64,000 nt of DNA, taken from contig WNNJ02002313.1 in NCBI GenBank assembly GCA_012934845.2, positions 1-64,000 of the forward strand. The letters run 5' to 3'. The translations under genes and the position numbers were made by a program. Shown here in pieces: positions 45,121-57,200 of the stretch; within the stretch, counting starts at the first letter, position 1; every line of letters begins with the position of its first letter. This DNA comes from Pomphorhynchus laevis (lineage: Eukaryota > Acanthocephala > Palaeacanthocephala > Echinorhynchida > Pomphorhynchidae). The notes below the pieces were generated by a model, which saw nothing but the letters and a program-made list of their open reading frames with translations, had not been told where the DNA came from and did no database searches.

Positions 45121-46600
45121 CGAAATAATAATAATTTTTTATATATAATTTTTTTTTGTTTTTTTTTTTGAAAAAGAAAAGTTAATTTTACAGAAATTAG
45201 GTTCCCGTAAACGGGCCTATAAATGAGATTTATTGTCAGGAAAGATTGGATGTCTTCTACTTGATCGCGGCATTCGCAGACAGTAAAGAAGCACGTACAA
45301 TCAAAAAGCTAATCTTGCGTTTAAGGTGAACCAATACATCACTATACTTTTCTGATTTTAACCTCGATGATATCGAGGCAATGTCCTTGAGTAGCTTAAG
45401 AGCTCGCGGTCCAACTTCTCCATATGATGATAAAATTAATGGCATAAATTTGCTTTCTTCCACACTGACAATTCTTTCATTGTATTTGCTGTTTTTGCGA
45501 TTTTCATTATATTCAAAGGCGTCGATAGGCGAACTGCTGGCACATGACGGGCATGTACTGAAAAAACATTGACGTCAAAAAACGTCCGCTCATATCGATT
45601 GTCCTGTAGTCCATAACATGAAATGTCTAGGCGCGCATTGTTATTTTTCGTTGTTGAATTATTCATGAATTCTAAGCTGTCTGGAATATTTTGCAAAGTT
45701 GGTTCGACTTCGACGCCGTGGCATATCTCTGATAATGCATAAGCGATCGTGTTCCGAATATCGTTGTGACGGATTATTGGTACACCACCTCGTTTACATG
45801 ATAATGCGTGAATAATTCTATTTATTGTACCGCGTATACAAGTTTTTTTTATTTAGATCTGGTGTATTCCATCCATATCTGGAACATAGGGCATCCCTGA
45901 ATTCATAAGAATGTAAATGAAAGTTATCAACGGCTAGAGGAAGCGCACTTAGCCATGATGAAGCGCAATTCTGAGTAGCATGATTAATTGCATTCAATAC
46001 TGCTTGTTGAGCCCTTTGTTTGACATCAATTAAACGGTTCTTGTAAACATTAATTCGTTGACAATAAATACTTTTTATAACATCTGATTGTACTTGTCGC
46101 AGAGTTTCTCCTGTATATTCAGAATCATAAGTATTACAGATTAGTTGTGCGTTTTTATACTCCAGTGTGGATGCGAAAATGGGGTCTAATACGCCTAGAC
46201 CTCCTAGTTTAAGAGGTGAGGTCAATATTGTCCACCAATCATGATTCAAGGTTCGACTTGTTAAGGATGGTAAAAGCTTGTCTTTTAGTATGGTCAACAG
46301 CGTTGACAAATGCCCGCATTCAAATGTTGTATTTCTGAAAAAGTGAGTCCATTTCCATTGTACTGATTTTGTAAGACCGATATAAGATACATGTGGATCA
46401 ACTTTGGCTATTTCTACTAAACGATCAAGTAGACGAGTCCAACTTTGAGATTTATCAAGTGCAACCGAATCTACATACTCGGTAGTGCCTATAGGAATGC
46501 CAAGTATCATAATACCATCCGATTATAGACGATTGTTTTATAGACGATTGTTTTAGTAACTAGCACATTAGAGACGATGTTTGCAAGGAATCCGATTAGA
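45121..46600 (-). mobile_element. second R2-type LINE 3' half, diverged from the first
   Basis: Minus strand: MILGIPIGTTEYV, TKSVQWKWTHFF, LTSPLKLGGLGVLDP, CASSWLSALPL (46,510-45,818), then after a break HALSCKRGGVPIIRHNDIR (about 45,800), NNARLDISCYG and RTFFDVNVFSVHA (45,696-45,500), and AIKSKISFLIVRA-like end (45,463-45,257). The A-rich 3' tail lies at 45,125-45,170 (poly-T on the plus strand). Same domain order as the neighbour but clearly diverged in sequence. Confidence 0.75.
45818..46510 (-). pseudogene. R2-type LINE ORF fragment, region before the zinc cluster
   Basis: 230 residues aligned end to end with the first half of 45,057-43,795: GIPIGTTEYVDS against GVPIGTGAYVSS, DPHVSYIGLTKSVQWKW against DHQAAYTGLTKSVQFKW. 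The frame ends just before the CCHC, in an A/T run; the zinc cluster and nuclease continue in another frame. Confidence 0.7.
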
Positions 46601-47122
46601 CTGATAATGTTATCATATCGGTATGTGCTTCCAATGACTGTCATATTATCCATATCCATACCGACGTCTCTAATCTTAACTGAACTCGAATTTATTCGCA
46701 TTAAGCTTTGAGGTTTTAAAAAAATTAAAACATTAATTTATAAACTGATTTTTATAATGGTTTTGTTAAATACAGTATCTTATGTGCTGATTGGAATATA
46801 CACTCTTTGAACGCAATATGGTATAGAAGTTAAAGGATTTTTTTCTGATTTGAAGTCATTTTTTTAATTTTCGTGTTTTCTTTTTACTTGACAACCTTGT
46901 CTCAATTTTGAAAAGAGGTGATCTCGAATTGTTTGTTTGGCTAGCAATCTTAATTTTAGGTATCTTTGCATGAGAATTATTTGACTTAAAGCAAATTGTT
47001 TCTCGTCTAAGTTTCTGTAAGTATTTGTGATAACTACCAAAATTTTGTTATTAAGCCTATATTTTTTTGATATTTGTTCAATGAATGATTTTAAAAATGA
47101 TCTATGTGTTTATTATTTTTAG
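46601..47122. promoter_or_regulatory. upstream region of the nucleoporin exons, ending in a 3' splice site
   Basis: AT-rich, with no recognised core promoter. It ends in a pyrimidine-rich tract TATTATTTTTAG directly followed by ATGG. This is either the acceptor of an internal or 5' UTR intron, or a spliced-leader acceptor if the species trans-splices. Confidence 0.4.
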
Positions 47123-48281
47123 ATGGATTTGACAAATGATAAGGATTCGATAGAATTGCTAACTAATGAAATTAAGAATCTTCAAATTGTAGCTTCAAAG
47201 TTGCACGTAAGTCATCTTCTTTAAGAAATGTAATTATTGGTTTAATTTGTCGAATATATTTTCTTTAGGACGGCTTATCTAGTGCAGCTGAAAATCTTTT
47301 AAATGTATCTAAAGACATTGACATGAGACTTCAACGCAGCAGTGATACACTGGATATGGAAATACGTCAATTGCGGGAATCAATTCAGTCATTGAGATTT
47401 GATTGCAACAATTACCAGCAGACGGGCACTCAAATTGCTGATGCTATTAAATGGGCAACAGTTGAGCGCACTAAACAATCAATGACATTAGCCAATTCAT
47501 TTGAGGTAAGATATCTTTTTTAATGCTGCATTTTTTTAAGTTTTTTGTTCATCATTGTACATTGGTGGTTTGTGCTCAGAAATGAGAAACACAATAAAAA
47601 AATATGCTCTTGTTCGGTAAAAAATCTTCTCTAAATGACTTTGAGAGTTCTATCAGTAGATCATGTGTAACTTAATATATTTTATGTGTTTGAAAGTAAT
47701 GTAAGACCTTTTTGATTCGTCTCCATTGTCAAATAATTTGACTGCGTTTTAACCGAATCCTAAATCGATAATATGTAGTGTCTTTTAAACCGTTTCTAAA
47801 ATCTACCGATCTAGCACATACATATATTGCATTTGGACTCAATGCAATTGCATTTTATTATAATACTGATATCGTTTTTGAACACTTATCATTCCTTAAG
47901 TTGGGATATCTAAATTCTTTTTGATTAACTTTTTTTTATTTTTAGAGAATGACCGATCGTCTTGGAACAATTGAATCAACTTTTCTAATGCTACAGCGAT
48001 CAAATATGACGGTTTGCAAATTGCACTAGATAATGTTTTGTCATGTTTTCATGTATAGCAATTTCATCATGGTCCTCAACCGATATATTCCTACCAACAT
48101 CCTGCTCAGATGGTGCAACAAATGCATCCAGACTTAAATTTACCTGCGAGATATCCGTACAGCGACGTTTCACCAAATAATCACGCGCATTTTATGCGTT
48201 TACAGGGAAGCGGCCAAGGACAATTTGCTTTTGGCAGACCGCCCATTAATTCAGCTTCTTTCGAAGTCGCACGGCCACCCA
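47123..48281 (+). CDS. nucleoporin exons 1-4: coiled coil and Q/P-rich region
   Basis: Residues 1-129 are rich in heptad-like Leu, Ile and Val (SIELLTNEIKNLQIVASKL, AENLLNVSKDIDMRLQ, LEMEIRQL-like LDMEIRQLRESIQSL), a predicted coiled coil that would mediate oligomerisation or pore anchoring. Exon 4 is Q/H/P-rich with one FG (QFAFGRPP). All introns here are phase 0 and end in TTTAG or TATAG. I start the frame at ATG 47,123 because the sequence just before it is a splice acceptor and no upstream exon was found in the window. Confidence 0.7.
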
Positions 48282-51200
48282 GTAAGCTTAATAAAAATTT
48301 CCATTTTTAAAAACTTAACATTAAAATTATTTCAACAAATCAATTTTAAAACTATTTAATAAAACTTGTGATACATCTAATGAGATGAGTTTTAGCTTAT
48401 CATATGATATTGTCATTGAAGACATTGTGTCGTATAGTAGCCGAGCCATTCTAGGCATCTGAAATTTCGTTTTTATTTTGTCTTAGTGGTTTTCACGTAT
48501 TTAAAAATAATTCTTTAATTCTAATAATTATTTGTAATTTTTAATTTTTATTTTTCAAAATTTTTTTAAATTTTCACGTTAAATTTTCATTTTATAAAAT
48601 TCTGAAAATCCCAAAATCGTTTTGAAATTTATACTTTGATTATTGGGCAATTTTTAATATTATCAAATTGTATTTATTTCCACAAACAGTTGTCGAACTG
48701 TTTAATGCTTTTACTTTATCTGATATTCGACCACACTGTTCCGGATTATATCTAACATTACAAGAATTTCGAAATATAATTTTCAAAATTAATATTATAT
48801 AAGTAACTTTATTTTGCAATGTATTAATATAAACAACTTAACATATTTTATTTGACCGGCATTAATGCAATACTTATCTCTGTATATATTATCGATTTTT
48901 TACGGTTATTTTGGACAGAATTCTAAACTGAGCATATATAAGTCTAACATACCCAATTTGATTTTTCATACTTTATAGATAGATTTCCGTATATTCTTGA
49001 AATAGTGGACAATTATACGCGATAACAAATTAATTTGTAATATTAACTAATTAATCGTTTGTATTAGCAGCTCTATTTAGGTAAGTCTTACATTTTTTGC
49101 TTCTTTACTAAGACTTTGCATATTTTTACAGATACTTCTTTATTGTGAAACTTAACGGAAAATATGATGTTTTTCTGTTTAGCTTGTTTACCAGACTTTC
49201 AAAATGCATCCTTCGACTCGATTAGGGCATCTGCCAAACCATCACCATCCACATCTTCCCTTTTAAATATTTCCGCAGCAGCTCAATCGAATCTTACTCC
49301 AACTACTCAAGTTTCTGCTCATGTTCACACTCCCCCTCATATTATACCCAGCAAATTTGCATTATTCAACAAGCAGGAACCGTCTAATGGTATGCATATA
49401 TTTAGCCCACATGTCTCATTCAAATTTAAATTTTTAATCATAATTTTATTTACATGCGAGGTTTTGACTGTATGTGTTTGTTTAAGATGTTTATTAAGAC
49501 ACGTTTCCTCAAATATTTCTTTCTATTACACGATTGAATCGCCTTTTGAAGTAGTCTCACATGTATTTTAATAGTCAATTTTATTAAGTTTTGCAAACCT
49601 TAATACACATTTTTGTGATTTTTTTTTAAATTTACATGGTATTGTTAAAAAACGAGTGATCTCGGAATTATTAATAAGCTACATTTTGATTATTTTGCAC
49701 TCTAAATTTGGAGCTTTGTGCTAAAAAATAATTAATTTTAATCGAATTATAGTACATTTTAAAATTAGATTGTGAATATGTTTTTATTTTGACATTGTAA
49801 CTTTGTTATCTTCGCAATCGTATTGTATCATTCGTTACTTTGTATCTTCGTAACGTCGCAATCGTATTGTATCATTTATTATTATGTAATTTTTGAAGAA
49901 ACTACTGCATACATCAACACGTTAATCTGATTAATTGTATAGACTTTGCTCTTTAGTTTAATTTTTTAAATGATTGCTTATATCATAGCGTAATTTTAAA
50001 TGTTGAATTATTGCTGTTCGTATATAATTTTAGTTATAAAGTTTCTTTACATTGACATATAATTTTGTTGAACTCTTGTATCTTTAGTAATAAAAGTTGT
50101 ATTTCTATGTGAAAACGTTTAATTAGGTATAATATTTTGTAGGTAAAAACATTCAATATAATTTTAGTGATAAAGTTTCTTTACATTGACATATAATTGC
50201 GATTTATGTTGCACTCTTGTATCTTTAGTAATAAAAGCTGTATTTTTATTTTAAAAAACGTTGTGTTAGGAATTGTAACTGTATCTACTATTCTCACGAC
50301 AGTTGCGAATTCTTTCTTTTTTGAAGTAGTCTAAGATTCGTATTAATTTCCTTTCTTGTCCTTGTTCACTTCTTTTTTAAATGTTCATAACATTTTTTAG
50401 TATGTTTTCAATTTATTATAAAAATTTATTTAGTAGTTTGCCGTAACGTTTTTGATAATCCATAAGTCGGAGCAGTGGTTTACGCTCAATTTATACATTT
50501 CGATTATTTATCTGATGTTTACTATATTTTCCGTGTACAAATGTTTCATTCATACGTTAACCATTGCGTTTCTTAAAATTAGAGACGAGATAGTGTGTTC
50601 TGTTTTGTACACTGGTAAAAAAAACATAAAAAACCTTTTTATAGAACTAATAGCTGATGCTTTTTTATAAGTTTTGTCTTGTTGTTCCTATAAATTTTAT
50701 TTTATTTTTTATGTGTGTATATGTACTGACAAATGTTTAATACAAATGTAATATCATACAGATACAGATTCTTCTCGAATTCTTGCGCAACACGGTGGTG
50801 GCGACACTTTTGCATCGTTGTCGTCCGCGAATAAGGATGGTGGCTTTAATAGTTCAAGGATGATTATTACCGACAGCGCTCTAATAAACTTAATTCCTCT
50901 ATACGAAGATAGTAACTATGTACATAGCATTAACGGACGCATATCAGTGAACCTTGCTGATAGCACTCTTGCATTAAAAGACAGTAACGATAAAGTAAGC
51001 CACTAGTAGCAGTAGTCAATCGTAAATCTTCTCGGTTATTTCATTTTTGCTTAATTTTTAGATATTTCTAACGCTTAACCTGGTGCCGTATAGCTTGCTT
51101 GTTAACGGCGATCTATCTCGAAATTCGCTTGGATTCAGTAGTGGTAGACATAGTTTTGTACTCGTTTTCGACACAAGTGGGCCTGTCGAAAAGTATCTAA

Positions 51201-54200
51201 AAGCCCTTCACCCATTTATTTGCAGTACGTACTCATAAATACTTGATTTGCTGAAAGTATCTGATTCATTCATTTAAGTTTGTGTTCGCTTTTGCGTTGA
51301 TCACTACATTTTTCTTTCACTGCATGTGAATGCTCTTTGAATAAAAGATCCATTGTTACAATTTCTAATACTGTCCACACATTTTGAGATTGCTTCATTT
51401 GTACTCGTTTATGCTTTTGACATGTACAATCTACTATTTAATTATTTACTGCAAAAAAAATAAGATTTTTATTTCTCTGTGTCGTTCGATGGTGAATTTA
51501 GAAAAAAAATAATTATTTTTTATTCAATCTGTAAATTTTTTAAGCTAGTAGATGACCAGCAAATTATTATTTGTCTATTAATAAATAGACTGCTTTTTAT
51601 CAGAAAAGAAAACAATTTTACCACATTTTGTTTTTTAAATTTTTGTTTTTTTAATAAAATTAGTAAACACGGTTTGTAATAATTTGTTGTGATACTATCT
51701 CCCAAGGTAGCGAAATATAAAAAAAATTGTATTTATATTCTATTTTGTCCTTCTTGCTCCAAGATTAAATTGTGAATTTTTAACCCAACATTTCACACAT
51801 AAACCTTTGTGGTTAAATAGTTTTGAATTATTTTATACGCATCTTGGCAGTTACTGTTTAGCATTAATAAATATTAAATTTTAAATTTAAAATTTAAAAT
51901 TTTTATTAATAAATTTTAAATTCGCATGATTTTTATCAGCATGATTTGTTTGCTAATTGTATTGTTTAAAGTACAAATCTTTTCTTGCGCTCATGCGCTT
52001 ATTTTCTTCTTTTTTGCTTTAAGATCCCTTACCAGAAAAGAACGTCGTTGGATATTCTCCTCTTGATAATCATCATCGTACATCTCATTCATCACTTAAG
52101 AATTCCTGGGTGTGTGAACATTGTGAGGTAAACTGTAATGATAATGTTTTTATTTCATCATTAAAAACTTTCTTGTTTACCACCTAGATATTTTGTATAT
52201 ATTATTATTGTACTTTTATTATTTATCTAAAACGACTATTTCATAAAACAGATATTTAACATTGACTTTATACTTGCGAAATTAGGAAAACACTGAAACC
52301 TTGTTTGGTTCAGTATTTTATTAGTTCGTGCTTTCATGAAAAAGAATATAAAAAACAAATTGCTTTCATACAAGTACGAATGGGAAATATCGTTTGAAAT
52401 ATTTAGGAAAGAAAATTTTAACTGACATGAGATCAGAGAAAGGTAAAATCAAAATTAAAATAAAATCCAAATCTATTAAAATATCTGATTACTCTATTTA
52501 AATATTGTTTGTTCAATAAATAACAATTTTATTTAGAATTTTTATAATTTTATGTCTTTTTTAATCGCAGTTCCTAAAGTTGTTATGCGTCCATTGGATT
52601 TATACAAATGTGAATAAATTCAGTGTAGAAATCGTGTTGTAATTCATTAACTAGACTTCAACTTGAAACTTGATTTGCTGTTTTTGACTTGAAATATGCT
52701 TAATACTACATGAGAGTGTTCACTTCATTTAGCTGTATCTACTATACGCGGACACCTAATAATATTATCGAGTGATTTAGTTGATTGTCTATTTTTAATT
52801 TGATTTAATTTTTTTAAAAGCATCACTGCACATGGGTAATCCGAATACATGACATGCATTACCAGCACAGTTCTTACTTCAATTTGTTTTAAATACCAAG
52901 TTTGTTTTTACTTCATTCGAGCTACTTGGTTTTTTTAACATTCTTCAATTTGACTCAATATCATGTTAAGTAGTGATCGGTTACAGAGTTAGTAACCATT
53001 CACCTTTTGATTAAATCGAATTGTTTCGATTCTAGACAATTAATTCAATTCTTTGTTATTAAGTTTTTACTTGTCTTTCTATTCCAAAAAATACAGAAAC
53101 ATTGGAAATACTTTATTGAATTGTAAGAATATGCATTTTTATGGCTAAATACAAGTGCTTTGGCGGAAAACAGCTATACAGCTTTTTATCTAAAAACCTG
53201 TCGAACCTTTGTTAGACAATGATAATCTAATTAAACGACATTGAGTATAAGCTATTTGTTGTTTGTTACTCGCCTTCTAAACACTTTAACCTATTGATAG
53301 AATTTTTTTATTTTGCCCTTGTCTAGAATAAAAACAGTTCAAGTCAATTGGAATGCAGCGTTTGTCATATTGATAGAGGTGTTGTGAACGTTTTGTCCGT
53401 TGTATTTAATTTTTTTTATTTTATCATCATTAGATGACGAGTATTCTTCATCAGATGGCGATGATGGTAGCGGCAATGATTCTAATGATGGAAATGATGA
53501 TTATGATTACGACGATGAAGACTGTAGTGGTGAATCCGATTTCCCGCAGTAAGTTATCTCAATATATTATCGTAATATTTAATCTATTAAATCAAAATTG
53601 AGAACAATACTCATTAAAATGTTGTTTTTGCTTTTCAGCAAAGGGTTACCAAGCCGATCAATAGAAAAATCGTATGTGTCCAAAACGAGCAAGGCTCCTT
53701 TCGACAGCTCAAAGTCACGCGACCAATCTAGTTCATCGGCTTCTCGGTTTCCCACAAATACAGCTAGTTCATCCTTTGCTAGTTTGCAATCGCCTAACTT
53801 ATCTACAATTTTCTCTTCGTCTCCATCTACTGCTGCTGCCCAACAAAGTAAGCCCATGATGTCACTCTTCGGCCAGCAACAATCCAATATCAAAATGGGT
53901 ATATCTTTACCGAATAACACTGGCGATGTTAACAGTCAGGGCAAATCGACCTCATCTACATTCAGTGGTGATGAGCAATCCCAGCCAACTGAACAGAAAC
54001 GATCGATGGATAGCAGCGACGATATCAGAATTAAATCATGTGAGGATATGACAGCTGAAAGTGCGTTGAACGAAAAGCACAGATCACACTGTCTTTTGCA
54101 ACGATTTGATGATGACAACCGGAAATTTAAGGACGTTGGCCAAGGAACTATAAAAATATTAATTGATCAGCTCGGTCGTCGTCGAATTTTCTTCAATCTT

Positions 54201-57200
54201 GACACACAGCGTAAGCTGGTTTGTAATCACTTCATTACTGTGCAGATGAAGCTTTTGCCATATGGCTCTAAAGGCAACGCCTTCACCTGGATCGGAAAAG
54301 ACTTTTCAGAAGTTCCCGATGGTAGAGTCGAAAAGTTCGTCGCTTTATTTGAGGTACGTATGTAGGTTGAATGCCAATCGTTTTTGTTGTAGTCACTTTT
54401 TATCAGTCTGTTTATCTGATGAAACATTTTGATTGCTTTTTTACTCGTGTTTCGGATATAGTAATACATCGTTTTCAATGAATTCTATAATCGATTATAA
54501 AAGAGTAGCTCGTATCTATTTACATTTTTCTATGTAAGATATGCTTCGATCTACGGAATAATTAAGTTTTTACTTGTCTTTCTATTCCAAAAAATACAGA
54601 AACATTCGAAATACTTTATTGAATTGTAAGAATATGCATTTTTATGGCTAAACAGCAATATATATATTAAAATGGTTAAAACAGAAAATAGTTTAAGAAA
54701 ACCATCTTATTAAAAAGAAGTTTATTAGAAAAAAATTTTCTGTCTAAAAGACTGAAGTGTTTTTTTTTAAATGTTTGGTTATGATTTGATTTATTTTCAT
54801 TTTTTACAAATCATAGTGAATCCGTATGTTATTATAACATTTTTATACTTTATATTTTAGTCTCCTGAGGATATGCAATCATTTAAAACCACATTTGAAT
54901 CGTGTTTCCAAAAAGGTATTTTTGTAAGGGTTATATGTTCACTGTTGTTTCTAATTTGCTTGTATTAAGAACGAAACAAAAGTCACGAATCCGCTTCTAA
55001 GTTACCTGTAAAAGTTCAATTATCAAAATCTAGGTAATAAACATGTCGTACGTTTATATTAATATTAAATAATAAATTTAATTTAAATGTATATGTTGAT
55101 GTCTTACATTTTCGTTTTATTTATATCTATCAAAAATTTAATGCTGTAATTTTCAATCAAGTTAATTACTATAAAATGAAAAAGGGTTATCTTGATTTTT
55201 TCAATAAAAACATAAATTAAGTAAATGCCGATATTTATTATAAAATATAATGTTCTTCTTCGAAGACCAATTGCCTGTTTTAATTCGAAATACTTTGTTA
55301 TTGTTCATATGATTTACTGGCAAAAATTCATAACTCTGATTCTTTTTAGAAATGCTATCTCTACTTTAAGAGTAATTATATCAGTACTGATTTATTTTTT
55401 TCTATATGTTGGCGTACCGGCGAGCATTGGTATCTATAACAAAGCCCTCTTTGTAAAGTCCTATATTGACTGTGATTCTTGTATTATTTTTGATGTGATT
55501 TTGGCTATTGAACAGGCAGCGGTTTTGCAAGAGAATGTTTCAATTTAAATATTTTTTCTTTTCATGTTTGTAAAGAATATCATATTGATCTCTATCACAA
55601 AGACTTCATGTGTAATCATGTGAAGCCTCCGTGATTATATGTGCTTATGCTTTAAAGTTTTTTGAATTAAATCACAGCAAACAACCAACTTTCTATGAAA
55701 TGTTATACGTATATATCATTAAATCTTAAAACGACATTGATGTAACTATTCTTCATTCGACTGATAATAAGCGAATACAATTTTGTAATCTTTATAAATT
55801 ACTTTTACCACATTTCGTGCATTTCTTAGTGACCAAAACACACCTGATAACACAACAAGCAAATCTGATAACAAGCCAAAGATTTCGTTCGGTAGCAAAA
55901 GCAATACTATAAATTCAGATGCAGTCACGACTAAAGCACAAGCACCGACTCTATTATTCGGATGTACTCAATTTAATAAAAACAATGACGCAGTGACGAG
56001 TTCAAATTTTTCAATGCCTTTGTTTAGAAAACTTTCATTAGCAGATGAAAAGAATGATAGTAACAACCCACGCATACCTTTATTCGGTCAGAGTTCTTTT
56101 TCGTTTGCAAATACAAGTGCTGATAAAAAGGAAACAACACTCGGTGTTGATTCCAATAAAGCCGATGAAGGATCGGAAAAATTGTTGTTTGCTGATAAGT
56201 TTAAAGGTAGTGGATTTTCACTGACGTCATTGGCAGATCAGAAGTGCAAAACGACAACGCCTCTATTTGGCCAGCATTCGGATTCATCACAACGGGCCGT
56301 GTTTGGAGCATCGAAATCATTGTTTACTCAGCAAAACAAAGCAATTGTAGAAGGAGATGACGGAATTATCGCAACACAAAATGATAACGCAAACGATCAA
56401 GATAATGATCCACATTTTGAACCTGTTATTGACATGCCAAAAGCGGTCCCAGTAATCACCGGAGAAGAGGGATTATCTGAAAAGTTTTGTGCACATGCAA
56501 AGCTTTTCAGATTTTCGACTGATAAATCTTCTGGTTCCGGAGGGTGGAAAGAACGTGGTCAAGGCACTATGAAAATTCTTGCTGATGACGAAGGACGCCA
56601 TCGTGTTTTATTCCGTCGTGACCAAGTTCATAAACTGGTTTGTAATCATTATGTATCATCTGAGATGAAACTTCTTCCTCATGCCCAACGTGAAAACTCT
56701 TTTCTCTGGCTTTGCCGTGATTTTAGCGAAGATGCTAAAGGGAAAACTGAACAGTTTTGCATAAGATTCAAGGTAAATTTGATTTTGTCAGTTTTGTATA
56801 ATCATATTCTTTGATTTTATTATAAAAGTCTGCCGATAATGCAAAGGAATTTCAATCAGTGTTCACTCAGGCCATCTCTGAAGGTATGTTTTGTTTGGCA
56901 CGTTTTATTGTCTTTTTTTCTTCCAGATAATTATTAATTGAAATATTTTTTGCAGCTCAAAAAATTTCTCCAGTTGCTTCTACTGCTAGCATCTCAGCAT
57001 CGCATGGTAACGGTGATTATGGAGTTATCGACACTGCGTTGCAAGATTCCCAACAATCCTCACCAATAAGTCTCGTGAAAAAATCTTCGCAAAACGGATG
57101 GAAATGTTCAACATGCCTGGTATGTGTACCTTACTATTTTTGTCTACATTCAGCTTAACTGTTTCAAATATTCTCAATCAACCATAGTTTACGTTGCTTT

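Noticed and set aside
45125-45175. Promoter-like poly-T/AT block
   Set aside because: It is the A-rich 3' tail of the minus-strand R2-type LINE, not a regulatory site.
51855-51915. AT palindrome TTAAATTTTAAATTTAAAATTT as a possible origin or MITE
   Set aside because: Low-complexity AT run inside an intron; no arms beyond the A/T tract.
55225-55548. 107-residue hydrophobic open frame in the nucleoporin intron
   Set aside because: Lies between phase-matched exons 13 and 14, has no recognisable motif, and its composition is that of AT-rich intron sequence.
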